Source of the DNA: LMUY01 sp964247705
GTDB taxonomy: Bacteria > Pseudomonadota > Alphaproteobacteria > Acetobacterales > Acetobacteraceae
Direction of reading: 5' to 3'
Assembly: GCA_964247705.1 (NCBI GenBank)
Contig: CAXTVQ010000015.1
Coordinates: 1-64,000 of the forward strand
DNA: 64,000 nt
The position numbers and the translations under genes were made by a program. The notes beneath the pieces are model-generated. The model was not told the DNA's origin and did not search any database. It saw only the letters and a program-made list of their open reading frames with translations. The first letter of the stretch is position 1. Each line of letters starts with the position of its first letter. Positions 33,757-42,968 of the stretch are shown piece by piece.

Positions 33757-34713
33757 ATGCGACCCTATTTGGATTTCGAAAAACCGATTGCCGATCTCGA
33801 AGGCAAGATCGAGGAACTCCGCCAGATGCAGGAGCCCGGCGGGATCAACATCGCCGAGGAGATCAGCCGGCTCACCGACAAGGCCGACAGGCAGCTCCGC
33901 ACCACCTATGCCCGCCTCACGCCCTGGCAGAAGGCGCAGGTCGCGCGCCATCCGGACCGGCCGAAGGCATTGATGTATCTTGCGGCGCTGATCACCGATT
34001 ACACCCCGCTCGCCGGGGACCGCGCGTTTGCCGAGGACGCGGCGGTGGTGGGCGGGCTGGGACGGTTCCGTGGCCGGCCCGTGGTGGTGATCGGCACCGA
34101 GAAGGGTGACGACACCGATAGCCGGGTGCGGCACAATTTCGGGATGGCCCGGCCGGAGGGGTATCGCAAAGCCCGGCGCCTGCTGGAGTTGGCGGGCCGG
34201 TTCCGCCTGCCGGTGCTGACCTTCGTTGACACCAGCGGCGCCTTCCCGGGCATCGACGCCGAGGCGCGGGGACAGGCGGAGGCGATCGCCCGCTCGGTCG
34301 AGGCATGCCTGCAGGCGCCGGTGCCGATCGTGGCCACGGTGATCGGCGAGGGCGGCTCGGGCGGCGCCATCGCGCTCGCGGCGGCGGACCGGGTGCTGAT
34401 GCTGGAACACGCGATCTACTCGGTGATCTCCCCCGAGGGGTGCGCCTCCATCCTGTGGCGCGACTCGGCGCAGGCTTCGGTGGCGGCCGAGGCGCTGCGG
34501 CTCACGGCGGAGGACCTACGGGCGTTGCGCCTGGTGGACACGGTGGTGGCCGAACCGCTCGGCGGCGCGCACCGGGACCCGGCGGGGGCGATGGCGATGG
34601 TGGCCGAGTCGGTGGCATTGGCGCTGGCCGGCCTGGACGGCCTGGACGGCGCCGCGCTGATTGCCAAGCGGCGGGAGAAGTTCCTGGCCATGGGACGCGA
34701 GATCGCCGGCTAG
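33757..34713 (+). CDS. accA: Acetyl-CoA carboxylase carboxyltransferase subunit alpha
   Basis: A 318-residue AccA, half of the carboxyltransferase that makes malonyl-CoA with AccD. The sequence YLDFEKPIADLEGKIEELR at the N-terminus, GRFRGRPVVVIGTEKG, TFVDTSGAFPGIDAE and GEGGSGGAIALA are diagnostic. Start MRPYLDFEKP at 33757 (a longer frame to 33709 would overlap the thiolase start). AccD, AccB and AccC are not in the window, as usual for alphaproteobacteria. Confidence 0.97.
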   Translation: MRPYLDFEKPIADLEGKIEELRQMQEPGGINIAEEISRLTDKADRQLRTTYARLTPWQKAQVARHPDRPKALMYLAALITDYTPLAGDRAFAEDAAVVGGLGRFRGRPVVVIGTEKGDDTDSRVRHNFGMARPEGYRKARRLLELAGRFRLPVLTFVDTSGAFPGIDAEARGQAEAIARSVEACLQAPVPIVATVIGEGGSGGAIALAAADRVLMLEHAIYSVISPEGCASILWRDSAQASVAAEALRLTAEDLRALRLVDTVVAEPLGGAHRDPAGAMAMVAESVALALAGLDGLDGAALIAKRREKFLAMGREIAG

Positions 34714-34973
34714 GGGTTCGTCCGGAGCGCGTAGCCGCGAACCTGCATGCACGTCACCACGTTCTGCCGCTCCGCCGCGCCGGAGTCGAAATTGGACATG
34801 ATGAAGGATTGCGGCGTCGCGTTCGCTTTTTTTGCGGACGCTGTGCTGGCCTCCTTGCGGCACCGTGCGATGTCCGACTTGTACTTGGCACTCGAGCGGT
34901 CACCCGCCACCGGGGGATCATACGCCGAACATCCGGCCAGTACGATCAAACTGAGAAGGCACAGACGGGACAT
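34710..34973 (-). CDS. Small exported lipoprotein of unknown function
   Basis: 87 residues from the ATG at 34973. A lipobox (LIVLAGC) ends the signal sequence at Cys16. The mature part is Lys/Arg/Ser-rich with a pair of cysteines (IARCRKEAS, VVTCMQVRGY). Its stop codon overlaps that of convergent accA. No family recognised. Confidence 0.65.
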   Translation of the reverse strand: MSRLCLLSLIVLAGCSAYDPPVAGDRSSAKYKSDIARCRKEASTASAKKANATPQSFIMSNFDSGAAERQNVVTCMQVRGYALRTNP

Positions 34974-35038
34974 GACGGCTCCCATGGGAATGGCGCGTGC
35001 ATTTGGCCGGGTTCTGTTGCCGAGATAGGGCAGCCTTG

Positions 35039-36430
35039 CTAGCGCGCCAGCAGCCGCGAGAAGCTTGCGATGCCCGCGCCCCCGGCGAACACCGCCCCCA
35101 TTGTCAGCGCCAACGCCGGGCCGTGCAGCGCCGAGATGCCGAAGCACAGCGCCACCAACGCGGCCCCTGTGGACTGGCCGACCAGGCGGGAGGTCGCCAC
35201 GATGCCGCTGGCGCTGCCGCTGCGCTCAGGCGGGGCCGAGGACATGATCGCCTTCAGGTTCGGCGACTGGAAGAACCCGAATCCGGCGCCGCACACCATC
35301 ATGCGCCACACGATCGCCACATCGCTCGGATGCGCCGGCAGCGTCGCCATCAGCGTCAAGCCGGCGCAGAGCACGATCATGCCGATGCCGCCCAGGATCG
35401 CCGGCGGATAGCGGTCCGACAACGGCCCGGCGACCGGCGCCATCAGCCCTGTCACCACTGGCCAGGGCGTCAGCAACAGCCCCGTTTGCACTGCGTCGTG
35501 GCCCAGCACGTTCTGGAAAAAGAACGGCAGCGACACGAAGGACAACCCCTGAGCCGCGAAGGAACACATGCTCGTCACCGAGGAGAGCGCGAAGAGGGGG
35601 CGGCGATACAGGTCCACCGGCAGCAGCGGCGCGGACAGACCCAACTGGCGCCGCACCAGGAAGAAACCGCACGCCAACGCCCCGCCGAGCACGGCCGCCG
35701 TGGTCAGGCCGGACGCACTATGGGCCGCCTCGCCGATGCCCAGGATCAGCAGCCCGAACGTGCCTGCGTTGAGCAGGGCGCTCACGAGGTCGAACCGGTG
35801 CCGCCCGCGTGGCGTCAGCGGCAGGTAGCGCACGGCCAGGAAGAGCGCGAACACCCCGATCGGCACGTTGATGGCGAACAGCCAGGGCCAGGATGTGACC
35901 GACAGCACGCCCGACGCCACGGTGGGCCCGAGTGCCGTGGAAACGCCGACCGTCATGGCGTTGAAGCCGACGCCCTGGCCCAACCGCCGCGCCGGGTAGA
36001 TGAACCGGATCAGCGCCGTGTTCACGCTCATGATGCCGGCCGCGCCCACCCCCTGCAGCACGCGTGCTGCCGTGAGCGTCGGCAAGGACCAGCTCAGCGC
36101 GCACAGCAGCGAGGCGAGCGTGAACATCGCCAGCCCCCAGCCATATACCCGCCGGTAGCCCACGATCTCCCCCAATGAGGACAGCGGCAGCAGGCAGGCG
36201 ACCAAGGCCAGTTGGTACGAGTTGATCACCCAGATCGAGGCGGCCGGTGTCGCGTTCAGATCCACCGCAATGGTCGGCAGCGCGGCGTTGGCGATGGAGG
36301 TATCGATGGAGGCCAGGCTGACCGCCAGCGTCACTGTCGCTACCGCCCAAAGCCTGCGCCGGATCGGCAAGCCGTCGAGCGGGAGGGGTTCGTTCGTCAC
36401 GGCCGCATGATCCCGGGCGAACGCCCTCAC
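35039..36430 (-). CDS. MFS drug/solute exporter, DHA2 type
   Basis: A 463-residue major facilitator protein with about 14 hydrophobic helices. The N-terminal ASIDTSIANAALPTIAVDL (motif D1-like), LSSLGEIVGYRRVYGWGL (motif A) and ARVLQGVGAAGIMSVNTALI (motif C region) fit the H+-coupled DHA2 drug exporters. It is divergent from a second DHA2 transporter with about 78 bp between start codons. Confidence 0.88.
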   Translation of the reverse strand: MRAFARDHAAVTNEPLPLDGLPIRRRLWAVATVTLAVSLASIDTSIANAALPTIAVDLNATPAASIWVINSYQLALVACLLPLSSLGEIVGYRRVYGWGLAMFTLASLLCALSWSLPTLTAARVLQGVGAAGIMSVNTALIRFIYPARRLGQGVGFNAMTVGVSTALGPTVASGVLSVTSWPWLFAINVPIGVFALFLAVRYLPLTPRGRHRFDLVSALLNAGTFGLLILGIGEAAHSASGLTTAAVLGGALACGFFLVRRQLGLSAPLLPVDLYRRPLFALSSVTSMCSFAAQGLSFVSLPFFFQNVLGHDAVQTGLLLTPWPVVTGLMAPVAGPLSDRYPPAILGGIGMIVLCAGLTLMATLPAHPSDVAIVWRMMVCGAGFGFFQSPNLKAIMSSAPPERSGSASGIVATSRLVGQSTGAALVALCFGISALHGPALALTMGAVFAGGAGIASFSRLLAR

Positions 36431-36508
36431 GTCCAGAGGGCGAGTGATCGCGGGATCGTGATCTGACCTGCGGTGTCCTGGCGGGGCAGCCGGGCGGACA
36501 CTCTGCGT

Positions 36509-38026
36509 ATGTCGTCTTCTGCCCAGCCGATCCCTTCGTCACCCCCGAGCTTGGCGGGGGCGGAGGAACCCACCGCTCGCCAACTATTCTTCACCGTTTT
36601 CCCCTCGATCATGCTGCCGATGTTCCTGGCGGCGGTGGACCAGACGATCGTGGCGACGGCCCTGCCAGCGATCGCCGGGTCGCTGGGCGATGTGGAGCGG
36701 GTGTCCTGGGTGGTGGTGTCCTACTTGGTCGCAACCACCATCGCCGCACCCGTCTATGGCCGGCTTGGGGACGTGTTGGGACGGCGGCGGTTGCTGTTCG
36801 TGGCGCTCGCGCTGTTCGTGGCGGCGTCGGTCGGGTGCGCGCTGGCGCCTTCCATCCTGCTGCTCACGGCGGCCCGGGTGCTGCAGGGTCTGGGCGGCGG
36901 CGGGTTGATGACGACCAGCCAGGCGCTCGTGGGCGAGGTGGTGCCGCCGCGGGAGCGGGGCCGCTATCAGGGCTACCTCGCCTCGATCTTCGTCGCGTCC
37001 TCCACCTTCGGCCCGGTGGCGGGCGGCTGGCTGACGCAGCATTTCGGCTGGCAATCGGTGTTCATGGTGAACCTTCCGCTCGGTTTTGCCGCGGCAGTGC
37101 TGGCGATCCGGCTGCCCCGGCGCCCGTCCGGGGGTGGACGGCTGCAATTCGACTTCCTGGGGGTCGTGCTGTTCGCCGCCTTCATCACGCCGATGCTGCT
37201 CGCGCTGGAGCGGCTGCAAAGTTTCGACCCGGCGTCCCTGCCGGTGGTGGGTTTGCTCGTCGCCGTCTCGATCGGCGCCCTGCTGCTGCTGCTGCGGCAG
37301 GAGCGCCGGGCCGCGAGCCCATTGCTGCCGCTCAATTTGCTGCGGCAGAGTGCGATCTGGCGATGCGACCTGATGGGCGCTTGCGTCGGGGCGATGCTCG
37401 TCTCGATGGTGACCTTCGTTCCGATCTGGCTTCAGGTGGTTCGCGGCATCGGGCCGAGCGATGTGGGGTTGATGCTGCTGCCGATGACGGCAGGGATCGC
37501 ATTCGGCTCCATGTTCACCGGGCGGATGATGGCCAAGACGCAGCGCACGGCGATCTTTCCCTCGATCGGGCTATGTTTCACCATGGTGGCCCTGCTGATC
37601 CTGGCGGTCGCGGCGCCCCGGCTGTCAAACACGGCCGTGCCGGCGGTATTCGTGCTGTATTCCATCAGCCTGGGCACCGCGATGCCGGTGGTGCAACTGA
37701 CGGTGCAGTTGGTGGCGGGCCGGTCTAACCTAGGGGCCGCAGCGGCCTCGGTGCAGTTCAGCCGTTCGGTGGGTGCCGCATTCGGCACGGCGATCGTAGG
37801 GGCGGTGCTGTTCGCGGTGTTGTCCGCAACGGACCGTGGGACGGCTACGCTGTTCGCCCAAATGGTGGAGCGGGGACCGGAGGCGATGGCCGGGTTGGAC
37901 GCGGCGCACCGGGCCGTAGCTTCGGCGGAGATCCGGGACGCATTCCGGTCGGCGTTCTTGGCGATCGCGGGGTTCACCGGGTTGGCTTTGGTAATGGCTT
38001 GGACGATCCCGGTGCGGCGTATGTAA
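36509..38026 (+). CDS. MFS multidrug exporter, EmrB/QacA (DHA2) type
   Basis: A 505-residue DHA2 exporter. Visible motifs: MFLAAVDQTIVATALPAIAG, YGRLGDVLGRRRLLFVAL (motif A) and ARVLQGLGGGGLMTTSQALV (motif C), with about 14 helices. The ATG at 36509 (MSSSAQPIP) is preferred to an upstream in-frame start at 36473. A nearby regulator is not seen. The pair of divergent exporters may result from an old duplication, though they are clearly different. Confidence 0.9.
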   Translation: MSSSAQPIPSSPPSLAGAEEPTARQLFFTVFPSIMLPMFLAAVDQTIVATALPAIAGSLGDVERVSWVVVSYLVATTIAAPVYGRLGDVLGRRRLLFVALALFVAASVGCALAPSILLLTAARVLQGLGGGGLMTTSQALVGEVVPPRERGRYQGYLASIFVASSTFGPVAGGWLTQHFGWQSVFMVNLPLGFAAAVLAIRLPRRPSGGGRLQFDFLGVVLFAAFITPMLLALERLQSFDPASLPVVGLLVAVSIGALLLLLRQERRAASPLLPLNLLRQSAIWRCDLMGACVGAMLVSMVTFVPIWLQVVRGIGPSDVGLMLLPMTAGIAFGSMFTGRMMAKTQRTAIFPSIGLCFTMVALLILAVAAPRLSNTAVPAVFVLYSISLGTAMPVVQLTVQLVAGRSNLGAAAASVQFSRSVGAAFGTAIVGAVLFAVLSATDRGTATLFAQMVERGPEAMAGLDAAHRAVASAEIRDAFRSAFLAIAGFTGLALVMAWTIPVRRM

Positions 38027-38110
38027 ATCAGCGGAGCGCTGCCCTGCACCCCGCAACAGGGCGGTCGTCCTCTCAAGAACCGGTACTGGGGATTACGGGG
38101 CCGCGGCTTG

Positions 38111-38614
38111 CTAGGCGGCGCGCCGGCCTAAGGCCGCTGGAAGGCCAGAGATCGCCCGGTCGATCAAAGGCGCATCACCCTCGGCCGAGAGCGTCGCCGC
38201 GATCACGTCCTGCGCCGCACGCGACGCGATATCTGCTGCAGCCAAGCGCACGTCGCTCACAGCAGCCTTCTCGGCAGCCGCAATCCGGTCCATCGCCATC
38301 TGCTCGCGGCGGCGGCCTGCCGACTCTGCGTCCAGCCGCGCCTGCTCGCCCACCCGCGCTGCCTCGGCGCGGGCACTGTCCAGCATGGCGCGCGCCTCGG
38401 TCAGCGCCGCTTCACGCCGCGTTTGCGCATCCCTCAACATCGCCTCGGCTTCCGTGCGAAGCCGGCTTGCTTCATCCAACTCGGCCCGGACAGAAGCCGC
38501 GTGCTGATCGAGCATTCCCGCGAGCGCTTTCCAGAGCTTGTTGCCGAAGATTGCGAAGAAAATGACGAAGGCGATCGCCACCCAGGTCCGCGGCTCGCCG
38601 AAAAATCCGTGCAC
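38111..38614 (-). CDS. atpF: F0F1 ATP synthase subunit B
   Basis: A 167-residue peripheral-stalk subunit b: N-terminal membrane helix (WVAIAFVIFFAIFGNKLWKAL) and a long charged coiled-coil. The start codon is a GTG at 38614. It ends the F0 operon atpI-B-E-F'-F, with an 11-bp gap from the b' gene. F1 genes lie elsewhere, as in most alphaproteobacteria. Confidence 0.93.
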   Translation of the reverse strand: MHGFFGEPRTWVAIAFVIFFAIFGNKLWKALAGMLDQHAASVRAELDEASRLRTEAEAMLRDAQTRREAALTEARAMLDSARAEAARVGEQARLDAESAGRRREQMAMDRIAAAEKAAVSDVRLAAADIASRAAQDVIAATLSAEGDAPLIDRAISGLPAALGRRAA

Positions 38615-38625
38615 GACGAACCCCC

Positions 38626-39195
38626 TTAACCGTTGGCCGCTTCGGGCAAGCGGGACGCGACGGCACGGTCGACCACTGCGCCGTCCGGCTGCTGGCCTGT
38701 CAGCCGGAGCACGACTGCAGTCGCAGCCTCGCCGGCCACCTGGCGCAGCGCCCCCATCGCCGACGCACGGGCGGCGGCGATGCGTCCTTCCGCTTCGGAC
38801 AACTGGGCATCGAGCCGCTCATTGGCGACTGCTGCCTGGCTGGCCGCCTCGGCCTTGGCTTGCTGCGTGGCTGCAGCAATCGAAGCCTGCGCCTCGGACC
38901 GGGCCATACGGGTCGCCGCGGTCAGTTCGGCAACCGCCGCATCCGCCTCGGCCTTCGACCCACGCGCGGTATCAAGGTCGCCCGCGATGCGCTTGCGCCT
39001 GTCCTCCACCACCGATCCCACCTTGGGCAGCGCCCATTTGGAAAATGCGACGTACAGCAGCGCGAAGATGATCGCGCCCCAGACGATCTGGCTGGTGGTG
39101 AGCTGGTTGGCGAAGTTGAGCTGAGGCATGCCCTCCTTCTCCGGCCCAGCGGCCATGAGGAGGAGAGCGGTCCCACCAAGGAGCAGGCGGCGCAT
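38626..39195 (-). CDS. atpG: F0F1 ATP synthase subunit B'
   Basis: A 189-residue b' subunit: a leader (LLLGGTALLLMAAG) precedes the membrane helix (IVWGAIIFALLYVAFSKWALP) and an Ala/Arg/Glu coiled coil. Presence of separate b and b' marks the alphaproteobacterial/cyanobacterial type enzyme. The N-terminal leader is longer than in many relatives, so the true start might be internal. Confidence 0.9.
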   Translation of the reverse strand: MRRLLLGGTALLLMAAGPEKEGMPQLNFANQLTTSQIVWGAIIFALLYVAFSKWALPKVGSVVEDRRKRIAGDLDTARGSKAEADAAVAELTAATRMARSEAQASIAAATQQAKAEAASQAAVANERLDAQLSEAEGRIAAARASAMGALRQVAGEAATAVVLRLTGQQPDGAVVDRAVASRLPEAANG

Positions 39196-39209
39196 AGCGG
39201 CAGGCCTGA

Positions 39210-39434
39210 TCAGGTGAACAGGATCAGGAACGAAATCAGCAGGGCGAACAGTGCGACCGCTTCCGTCAGTGCGAAGCCCAGGATGCCCAGGCCGAAAACC
39301 TGGTCGCGGGCGGACGGGTTGCGCGCCACGCTGGTCACCAGGGCGGAGAAGATGTTGCCGATGCCGATACCCACGCCCGCGAGCGCGATGACGGCAATAC
39401 CAGCCCCGAGGGCCTTTGCAGCGGCGACGTCCAT
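39210..39434 (-). CDS. atpE: F0F1 ATP synthase subunit C
   Basis: A 74-residue proteolipid with two helices forming the rotor ring. The proton-carrying carboxylate is the Glu in GFALTEAVALFALLI, and the polar loop is RNPSARDQVF. N-terminal helix has the GxGxGxG-type GVGIGIGNIF packing motif, which fits an H+-type ring. Confidence 0.96.
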   Translation of the reverse strand: MDVAAAKALGAGIAVIALAGVGIGIGNIFSALVTSVARNPSARDQVFGLGILGFALTEAVALFALLISFLILFT

Positions 39435-39486
39435 GGAATGCTAGTCCTTCTAAGTGTTGGAAAAGAGGAGAGGCGAACTGTCGGCG

Positions 39487-40248
39487 CTAGTGCAGGTGCA
39501 CCGCGTCGTGCAGGTAGATGCAGGTCAGGATGGCGAACACGTAGGCCTGCAAGCAGGCGACCAGCAATTCGAACCCGACCAGGATGACGTTGATCGCCAG
39601 CGGCCCGATCGCGCCGATGGTGCCGAGGAACCCGGCAGCCGACAGCATCAGGATGAAGGTCGCGAACACCTCGAACATCACGTGTCCGGCGACCATGTTG
39701 GCAAACAGACGGATCGAGAGGCTGACCGGCCGCGACAGATAGGAGATGATCTCCACCGGGATGATCAACGGCGCCAGTAGCTTGGGGGCACCCGGCGGAA
39801 AGAAATACTCGGTGAAGAAGTGGTGCCCGTTCTCGCGGATCGCCACGATCGTCACGAAAACGATGACCATGATCGCGAGCGCCGCGGTGATCGCGATATG
39901 GCTGGTGTAGGTGAAGGCGAAGGGCAGCAGACCGAGCAGGTTGCCCATCAGCACGAAGAAGAACAGCGTGAAGATGAACGGGAAGAACCGCCGCCCCTCC
40001 TCGCCGATCTGATCCAGGCACATCTTCTCGATGAAGCCGTAGCTCATCTCTGCGGCCGATTGCAGCCGGCCCGGAACGATGGCGCGGCCACGCATACCGT
40101 AGACCAGCATGAACAGCACGATGGCGCCGCCGGCGACCATCCAGGCGTTGGCCTGGGTGAAGTTGACGGATTTGCCGATCAGGCCCCAGCCGTGGTGCAG
40201 CTTGAACTGCGAGAGTGCGTCGATCGTCGGCGCTGACTGCTCAGCCAA
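39487..40248 (-). CDS. atpB: F0F1 ATP synthase subunit A
   Basis: A 253-residue stator subunit a with five to six helices. The essential arginine lies in SLSIRLFANMVAGH, and the C-terminal helix QAYVFAILTCIYLHDAVHLH is typical. It overlaps the atpI-like gene by 8 bp. Confidence 0.96.
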   Translation of the reverse strand: MAEQSAPTIDALSQFKLHHGWGLIGKSVNFTQANAWMVAGGAIVLFMLVYGMRGRAIVPGRLQSAAEMSYGFIEKMCLDQIGEEGRRFFPFIFTLFFFVLMGNLLGLLPFAFTYTSHIAITAALAIMVIVFVTIVAIRENGHHFFTEYFFPPGAPKLLAPLIIPVEIISYLSRPVSLSIRLFANMVAGHVMFEVFATFILMLSAAGFLGTIGAIGPLAINVILVGFELLVACLQAYVFAILTCIYLHDAVHLH

Positions 40249-40546
40249 GGTTTCGTCCCTTCTCGTCGGCCGCCTTGGCCGATTTCGGCACCATCAGGCG
40301 CCACACATTCGCAATCCCAGCCGCCCCACCCAGCAGCACAAACACCACCAGGAACAGTGGAGTCGTATGCAGCCAGTGGTCGAGCGCCCAGCCAAGCCCC
40401 AACCCCACGACCAGAGCGGACAGCAGCTCCACCCCGACCCTGGTGCCGATACCCCAAGGCGACGGACCGGAGGGCTTCGCGGTGGGTTCCGCTGTTGCCC
40501 TTCGGTTCTGTGCAGCCCTGAGCCGGCGCTCGAAATCGTCACTCAT
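40241..40546 (-). CDS. AtpZ/AtpI family protein of the ATP synthase operon
   Basis: A 101-residue small membrane protein with two helices (VGVELLSALVVGLGLGWALD; FLVVFVLLGGAAGIANVW) and a charged N-terminus. AtpI-type proteins assist c-ring assembly or Mg2+ supply. It is the first gene of the F0 operon. Confidence 0.85.
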   Translation of the reverse strand: MSDDFERRLRAAQNRRATAEPTAKPSGPSPWGIGTRVGVELLSALVVGLGLGWALDHWLHTTPLFLVVFVLLGGAAGIANVWRLMVPKSAKAADEKGRNLG

Positions 40547-40592
40547 CCGTGCTCTCCGCGCCCGCTGGTGCGAGCCGTCAGAAGGCGTGGGC

Positions 40593-40621
40593 TTGCTAAC
40601 GGCGGGTTACAGGAGTGTCAA
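40593..40621 (-). promoter_or_regulatory. Putative sigma70-type promoter of the F0 operon
   Basis: On the minus strand a perfect -35 box ttgaca (40621-40616) is followed after 17 bases by tagcaa (40598-40593), a weak -10. It lies about 47 bp upstream of the first F0 gene. No other -35-like hexamer of this quality is seen in the intergenic region. Confidence 0.4.
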
Positions 40622-40658
40622 GAACGGGGGCGGGATGGTTGCACGTGCCGCGCCGGCG

Positions 40659-42509
40659 TCAGCCCACGCTGATCGTTGCGCTGGCGTCCTCACGAAACCC
40701 GCCTGACTGCCGCCGCCATAGCCCGGCATATGCGCCGCCTTGCGCCAGCAGCGCCGCGTGGGTGCCTTGTTCGACGATCTGCCCCGCATCCAGCACGACG
40801 ATCCGGTCCATGCGCGACAGCGTCGATAGCCGGTGCGCGATAGCGATGACCGTGCGCCCTTCCATCAGCCCGTCCAACTGCTCCTGGATTGCGTTCTCCA
40901 CCTCGGAGTCGAGCGCGCTGGTCGCCTCGTCCAGCACCAGGATCGGCGCGTCCTTCAGGATCACCCGGGCGATCGCCACCCGCTGCCGCTGCCCGCCCGA
41001 GAGCTTCACGCCGCGCTCGCCGACATGGGCGTCATACCCGCGGCGGTCGTTCCAGTCCTGCAGCGTGCGGATGAAAGCGTCGGCATGGGCCCGCCGCGCC
41101 GCATCCTCCACCTCCGCGTCCGGCGCGCTTGGGCGGCCGTAGCGGATGTTGTCGCGGATCGACCGGTGCAGCAGCGACGTGTCCTGCGTCACCATGCCGA
41201 TCTGCCCGCGCAGGCTCTCCTGCGTCACCGTCGCGATGTCCTGCCCATCGATCACGATCCGGCCGGCCTCAGGCGTGTAGAAGCCGAGCAGCAGGTTCAC
41301 CAACGTGGACTTGCCGGCGCCGGACGTGCCCACCAGGCCGATACGCTCGCCCGGACGGATCGACAGGTCCACCCCGTGCAGCACGCCGCGCTCGGTGCCG
41401 TAGCCGAATTGCAACCGCTCGAACCGGATCGCCCCCTCGCTCACGATCAGCGGGCGCGCACCCGGCAGATCCGGGCGCTGCCGGGGCACGGCGATCGACC
41501 GCATCGCGTCCTGTACGATGCCGACGTTCTCGAAGATCGCCGTCACGTTCTGCGACACCCAGCCGGCGATGTTGGACACCTGCCAGGCCAGCGGGAGCGC
41601 CATCGCCACCGTACCGACCGTGATGTCCCCACGCACCCAAAGCCAGATCGCGAACGTGCCCGTACCCACGATCATCGAGGCGTTCAGCGTCTGCAGCAGC
41701 ACGACCCACAGCGTAATAAGCCGTTGCTGGTGCTGGGACGTGGCGGTGTGCTCGTCCACCGCTTCGGCGACGTGCGCGTCCTCGTCCGTGGCACGGGCGA
41801 ACAGTTTCACCGTCAGGATGTTGGTGTAGCTGTCCACCACCCGGCCGGTCAGCATGGAGCGCACCTCGCTCATCTTGCGGGACCGGTCCCGCGCCCGCGG
41901 CACGAAGAAGCGAAGGAAGGAGAGGTAGCCCACGAACCACAGCGCCAGCGGGATCGCCAGCCGCACGTCCGCCCGGCTCATCAGCAACATGGCGCTGCCG
42001 CCATAGACGATGATGTACCAAACGGCGTTGGTGGTCGCGACGATGCTTTCGCGGAGCGCGGGCCCCGCCTGCAGCACCCGGTTGGCGATGCGGCCGGCGA
42101 AATCGTTCTGGAAGAACGTCCAGCTTTGCCGCACCACGTGCCAGTGCGACTGCCAGCGCACCAGGTTCATCAGCCCGGGATTGATTGCCTGGTTGGTGAC
42201 GACATTGAGCAGCAGCAAGCCGCAGGGCCGGATGATCAGCAGCACCGCCGCCATGCCCAGGAGCTGCCACCTCGCGTGCGCCCAGAGTTCCGCCGGCTGG
42301 TAGTGGCTGACCAGCTCCACGACACGGCCGAGGAAGACGGGGATCGTGCTGTCCACCAGCGCGGTCAGCATGCCGACGGCAAACAGTGCCGCAACCAGGC
42401 CTTTGGACTGGCGCATGAAGTGCCAATAGAACGCCATCAGCCCGGGCGGCGGCTCGCCGGGTGGGGGTGGCGCGGTCGGCCGCAGAATGCTCTCGAACCA
42501 TCGTATCAT
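40659..42509 (-). CDS. ABCB-type exporter, fused permease and ATPase
   Basis: A 616-residue half-transporter of the MsbA/LmrA class: six transmembrane helices (residues 30-330) then a nucleotide-binding domain with Walker A GTSGAGKST, Q-loop VTQDTSLL, signature LSGGQRQRVAIAR, Walker B ILVLDEATSALD and H-loop IAIAHRLSTL. It acts as a homodimer or heterodimer. Substrate unknown. Lipid or drug export are both possible. Confidence 0.92.
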   Translation of the reverse strand: MIRWFESILRPTAPPPPGEPPPGLMAFYWHFMRQSKGLVAALFAVGMLTALVDSTIPVFLGRVVELVSHYQPAELWAHARWQLLGMAAVLLIIRPCGLLLLNVVTNQAINPGLMNLVRWQSHWHVVRQSWTFFQNDFAGRIANRVLQAGPALRESIVATTNAVWYIIVYGGSAMLLMSRADVRLAIPLALWFVGYLSFLRFFVPRARDRSRKMSEVRSMLTGRVVDSYTNILTVKLFARATDEDAHVAEAVDEHTATSQHQQRLITLWVVLLQTLNASMIVGTGTFAIWLWVRGDITVGTVAMALPLAWQVSNIAGWVSQNVTAIFENVGIVQDAMRSIAVPRQRPDLPGARPLIVSEGAIRFERLQFGYGTERGVLHGVDLSIRPGERIGLVGTSGAGKSTLVNLLLGFYTPEAGRIVIDGQDIATVTQESLRGQIGMVTQDTSLLHRSIRDNIRYGRPSAPDAEVEDAARRAHADAFIRTLQDWNDRRGYDAHVGERGVKLSGGQRQRVAIARVILKDAPILVLDEATSALDSEVENAIQEQLDGLMEGRTVIAIAHRLSTLSRMDRIVVLDAGQIVEQGTHAALLAQGGAYAGLWRRQSGGFREDASATISVG

Positions 42510-42608
42510 TCAGCCCGGTTTGGCTGTGCGAGCGGTGGCGTCAAGCCACTCTCGCGTGACACGGCGCGGCAACAGTGGATAGAACGGCTACCGAAACGGG
42601 GTACCTGC

Positions 42609-42887
42609 ATGAATACGACCGGCGACGCGCTTGCGACCGTGGAACGCTGGATGAGCGCGATCCTCGCATTTTTCGTGGCGATCTTCGCCGTAATCGAAAC
42701 GGAATTGCACCAACTGCTGGATCAGGCGGGCGTGCCTGGCAATCAACAGTCCCTTATCATTCTAGTGGTGATGGTCCTGTTCATCGTCGCCGTCCTGCGA
42801 TTCTTCGGCGGGTTCTTGCGAATCCTGCTGACGTTATTTCTTATACTGCTCGTACTTCACATCCTGCTGCCTGGGAGCGGTCTATAA
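42609..42887 (+). CDS. Small hypothetical membrane protein
   Basis: 92 residues from the ATG at 42609. Two or three hydrophobic helices (WMSAILAFFVAIFAVIETEL; SLIILVVMVLFIVAVLRFFGG; LLTLFLILLVLHILLP) make it almost entirely membrane-embedded. It is followed directly by an 8-bp hairpin. No family is recognised. The frame stays open far upstream, antisense to the ABC exporter, but that part is a shadow. Confidence 0.6.
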   Translation: MNTTGDALATVERWMSAILAFFVAIFAVIETELHQLLDQAGVPGNQQSLIILVVMVLFIVAVLRFFGGFLRILLTLFLILLVLHILLPGSGL

Positions 42888-42906
42888 GCAGTTTAACCAA
42901 ACTGCT
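42887..42906 (+). terminator. Hairpin after the small membrane protein gene
   Basis: agcagttt / aaactgct is a perfect 8-bp stem with a 4-base loop, starting on the last base of the stop codon. No T-run follows. Confidence 0.5.
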
Positions 42907-42968
42907 ACGGTTTCAGATGAAACGTATCTGCCTGTAAGGACGTTAGCCCGCCAAGTCCCGCTCCGGGC

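Noticed and set aside
40833..42608. Long plus-strand extension in front of the small membrane protein gene
   Set aside because: It is antisense to the ABC exporter. Only the last 92 residues from the ATG at 42609 look like a real protein.
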